Source of the DNA: Aquatica leii
Taxonomy: Eukaryota; Arthropoda; Insecta; Coleoptera; Lampyridae
Reading direction: 5' to 3'
Assembly (NCBI GenBank): GCA_035610365.1
Contig: CM069433.1
Span: forward strand, 191,836,760-191,900,759
Length of the DNA: 64,000 nt
Shown: one piece after another, positions 63,724 through 64,000 of the stretch
How positions within the stretch are numbered: the first letter of the stretch is position 1
How the letters are laid out: each line of letters opens with the position of its first letter
Program-made: the position numbers and the translations under genes
The notes under the pieces: generated by a model
What the model was told of the DNA's origin: nothing
Databases searched by the model: none
What the model saw: the letters and a program-made list of their open reading frames with translations, nothing else

Positions 63724-64000
63724 TGAAATGTTCGAGAAATTATTTTCAAGTTGGAGAACTTTCGCGAGGTTTTTGTACATTTCCAGAACGTTCACCAAAG
63801 ATATAGAAAATTTTTGAACGTTTGGTCAAAATATATAAATGCGGCAGGAATTCGAAGACGGCAGTGTTAAGAAGATTATTCAAGTTCAAATAAATAAGGA
63901 TTAACGCGTGTGTTCGAGACAAATATAAGGAGTATAACCTTGTACGTGACTTTAAAGTAAACAATAAGTGTTAAACTAAAGTTATCCGTGGACATTATCT
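63724..64000 (+). repeat. Gypsy 3' LTR, cut by the window end
   Basis: Starts tgaaatgttcgagaaattat, matching the solo LTR start. It shares gaagacggcagtgttaagaa and gtacgtgactttaaagtaaa with the 5' LTR. About 277 of an expected 435 bp are inside the window. Confidence 0.9.

Larger units (their letters stand above)
59390..64000 (+). mobile_element. Ty3/Gypsy retrotransposon with LTRs, running off the window
   Basis: The 5' LTR (59390-59670, lacking about its first 125 bp) is followed by a primer-site position ttggtgacaggtgcgtgg. Gag, protease, RT, RNase H and integrase remnants follow. A purine-rich tract aagaagggaacag precedes the 3' LTR starting at 63724. The 3' LTR continues beyond 64000. 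The same LTR exists alone at 39689-40123. Confidence 0.92.

Noticed and set aside
1..64000. CRISPR arrays, operons, ribosome binding sites, rRNA or intact tRNA genes
   Set aside because: None seen. The window is eukaryotic, and the short repeats present lack CRISPR-like spacing.

Overview
This window is eukaryotic nuclear DNA: AT-rich, mostly repeats, with one recognisable host gene. The host gene has introns of only 43-52 bp wherever they are undisturbed. Together with BEL/Pao, Gypsy, Tc1/mariner, ZMYM-type hAT and Penelope-like elements, this suggests an insect, possibly a beetle. That is an inference; no species-diagnostic sequence was seen.

Host gene (26.5-51.8 kb, + strand): condensin kleisin subunit CAP-H (barren/NCAPH). 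It is recognised from its kleisin N-terminus, an ASAKIYGIRVDD motif, an LWAGPSHW motif, a KQMDMKKLKRSVW motif and the C-terminal LAFVSLLHLANENNL motif. Its roughly 600 codons lie in three exon clusters (26.5-26.8, 40.5-41.7 and 51.07-51.8 kb). Two introns, about 13.7 and 9.3 kb, separate them and are filled with transposons. Three one-base frame problems at homopolymer runs affect the last exons.

Region by region. 0-4.1 kb: remains of a non-LTR retrotransposon, split by a T-rich repeated sequence. 4.1-9 kb: no gene; a 101-bp palindrome and a diverged tandem duplication. 9.06-15.97 kb: a large degenerate inverted repeat whose right arm holds a 1.03-kb TIR element, plus a mariner-type transposase fragment. 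16.17-24.13 kb: a Tc1-like element split by a complete BEL/Pao retrotransposon (17005-23709, target duplication ACCAT). 24.14-26.21 kb: a second TA-flanked transposon with very long terminal inverted repeats, abutting the first. 26.5-26.8 kb: CAP-H promoter region and first exons.

First large CAP-H intron: Penelope-like element (PLE) copies with hammerhead ribozyme motifs. A ZMYM-type hAT is inserted in one copy (8-bp target duplication), and a mariner is inserted in the hAT. A non-LTR fragment sits in the longest PLE copy. Further on are an unrecognised coding-like remnant and a Gypsy solo LTR. Second large intron: another PLE with GIY-YIG domain and hammerhead, two SINE-like repeats and a degenerate Gypsy element. 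51.9-64 kb: a pogo-like transposase pseudogene, a Gypsy fragment, a third PLE fragment and a Gypsy element with recognisable LTRs that runs off the window edge.

All element ORFs seen carry stops or frameshifts, so none looks autonomous as assembled. Many of the frameshifts lie in homopolymers, so some may be assembly errors.
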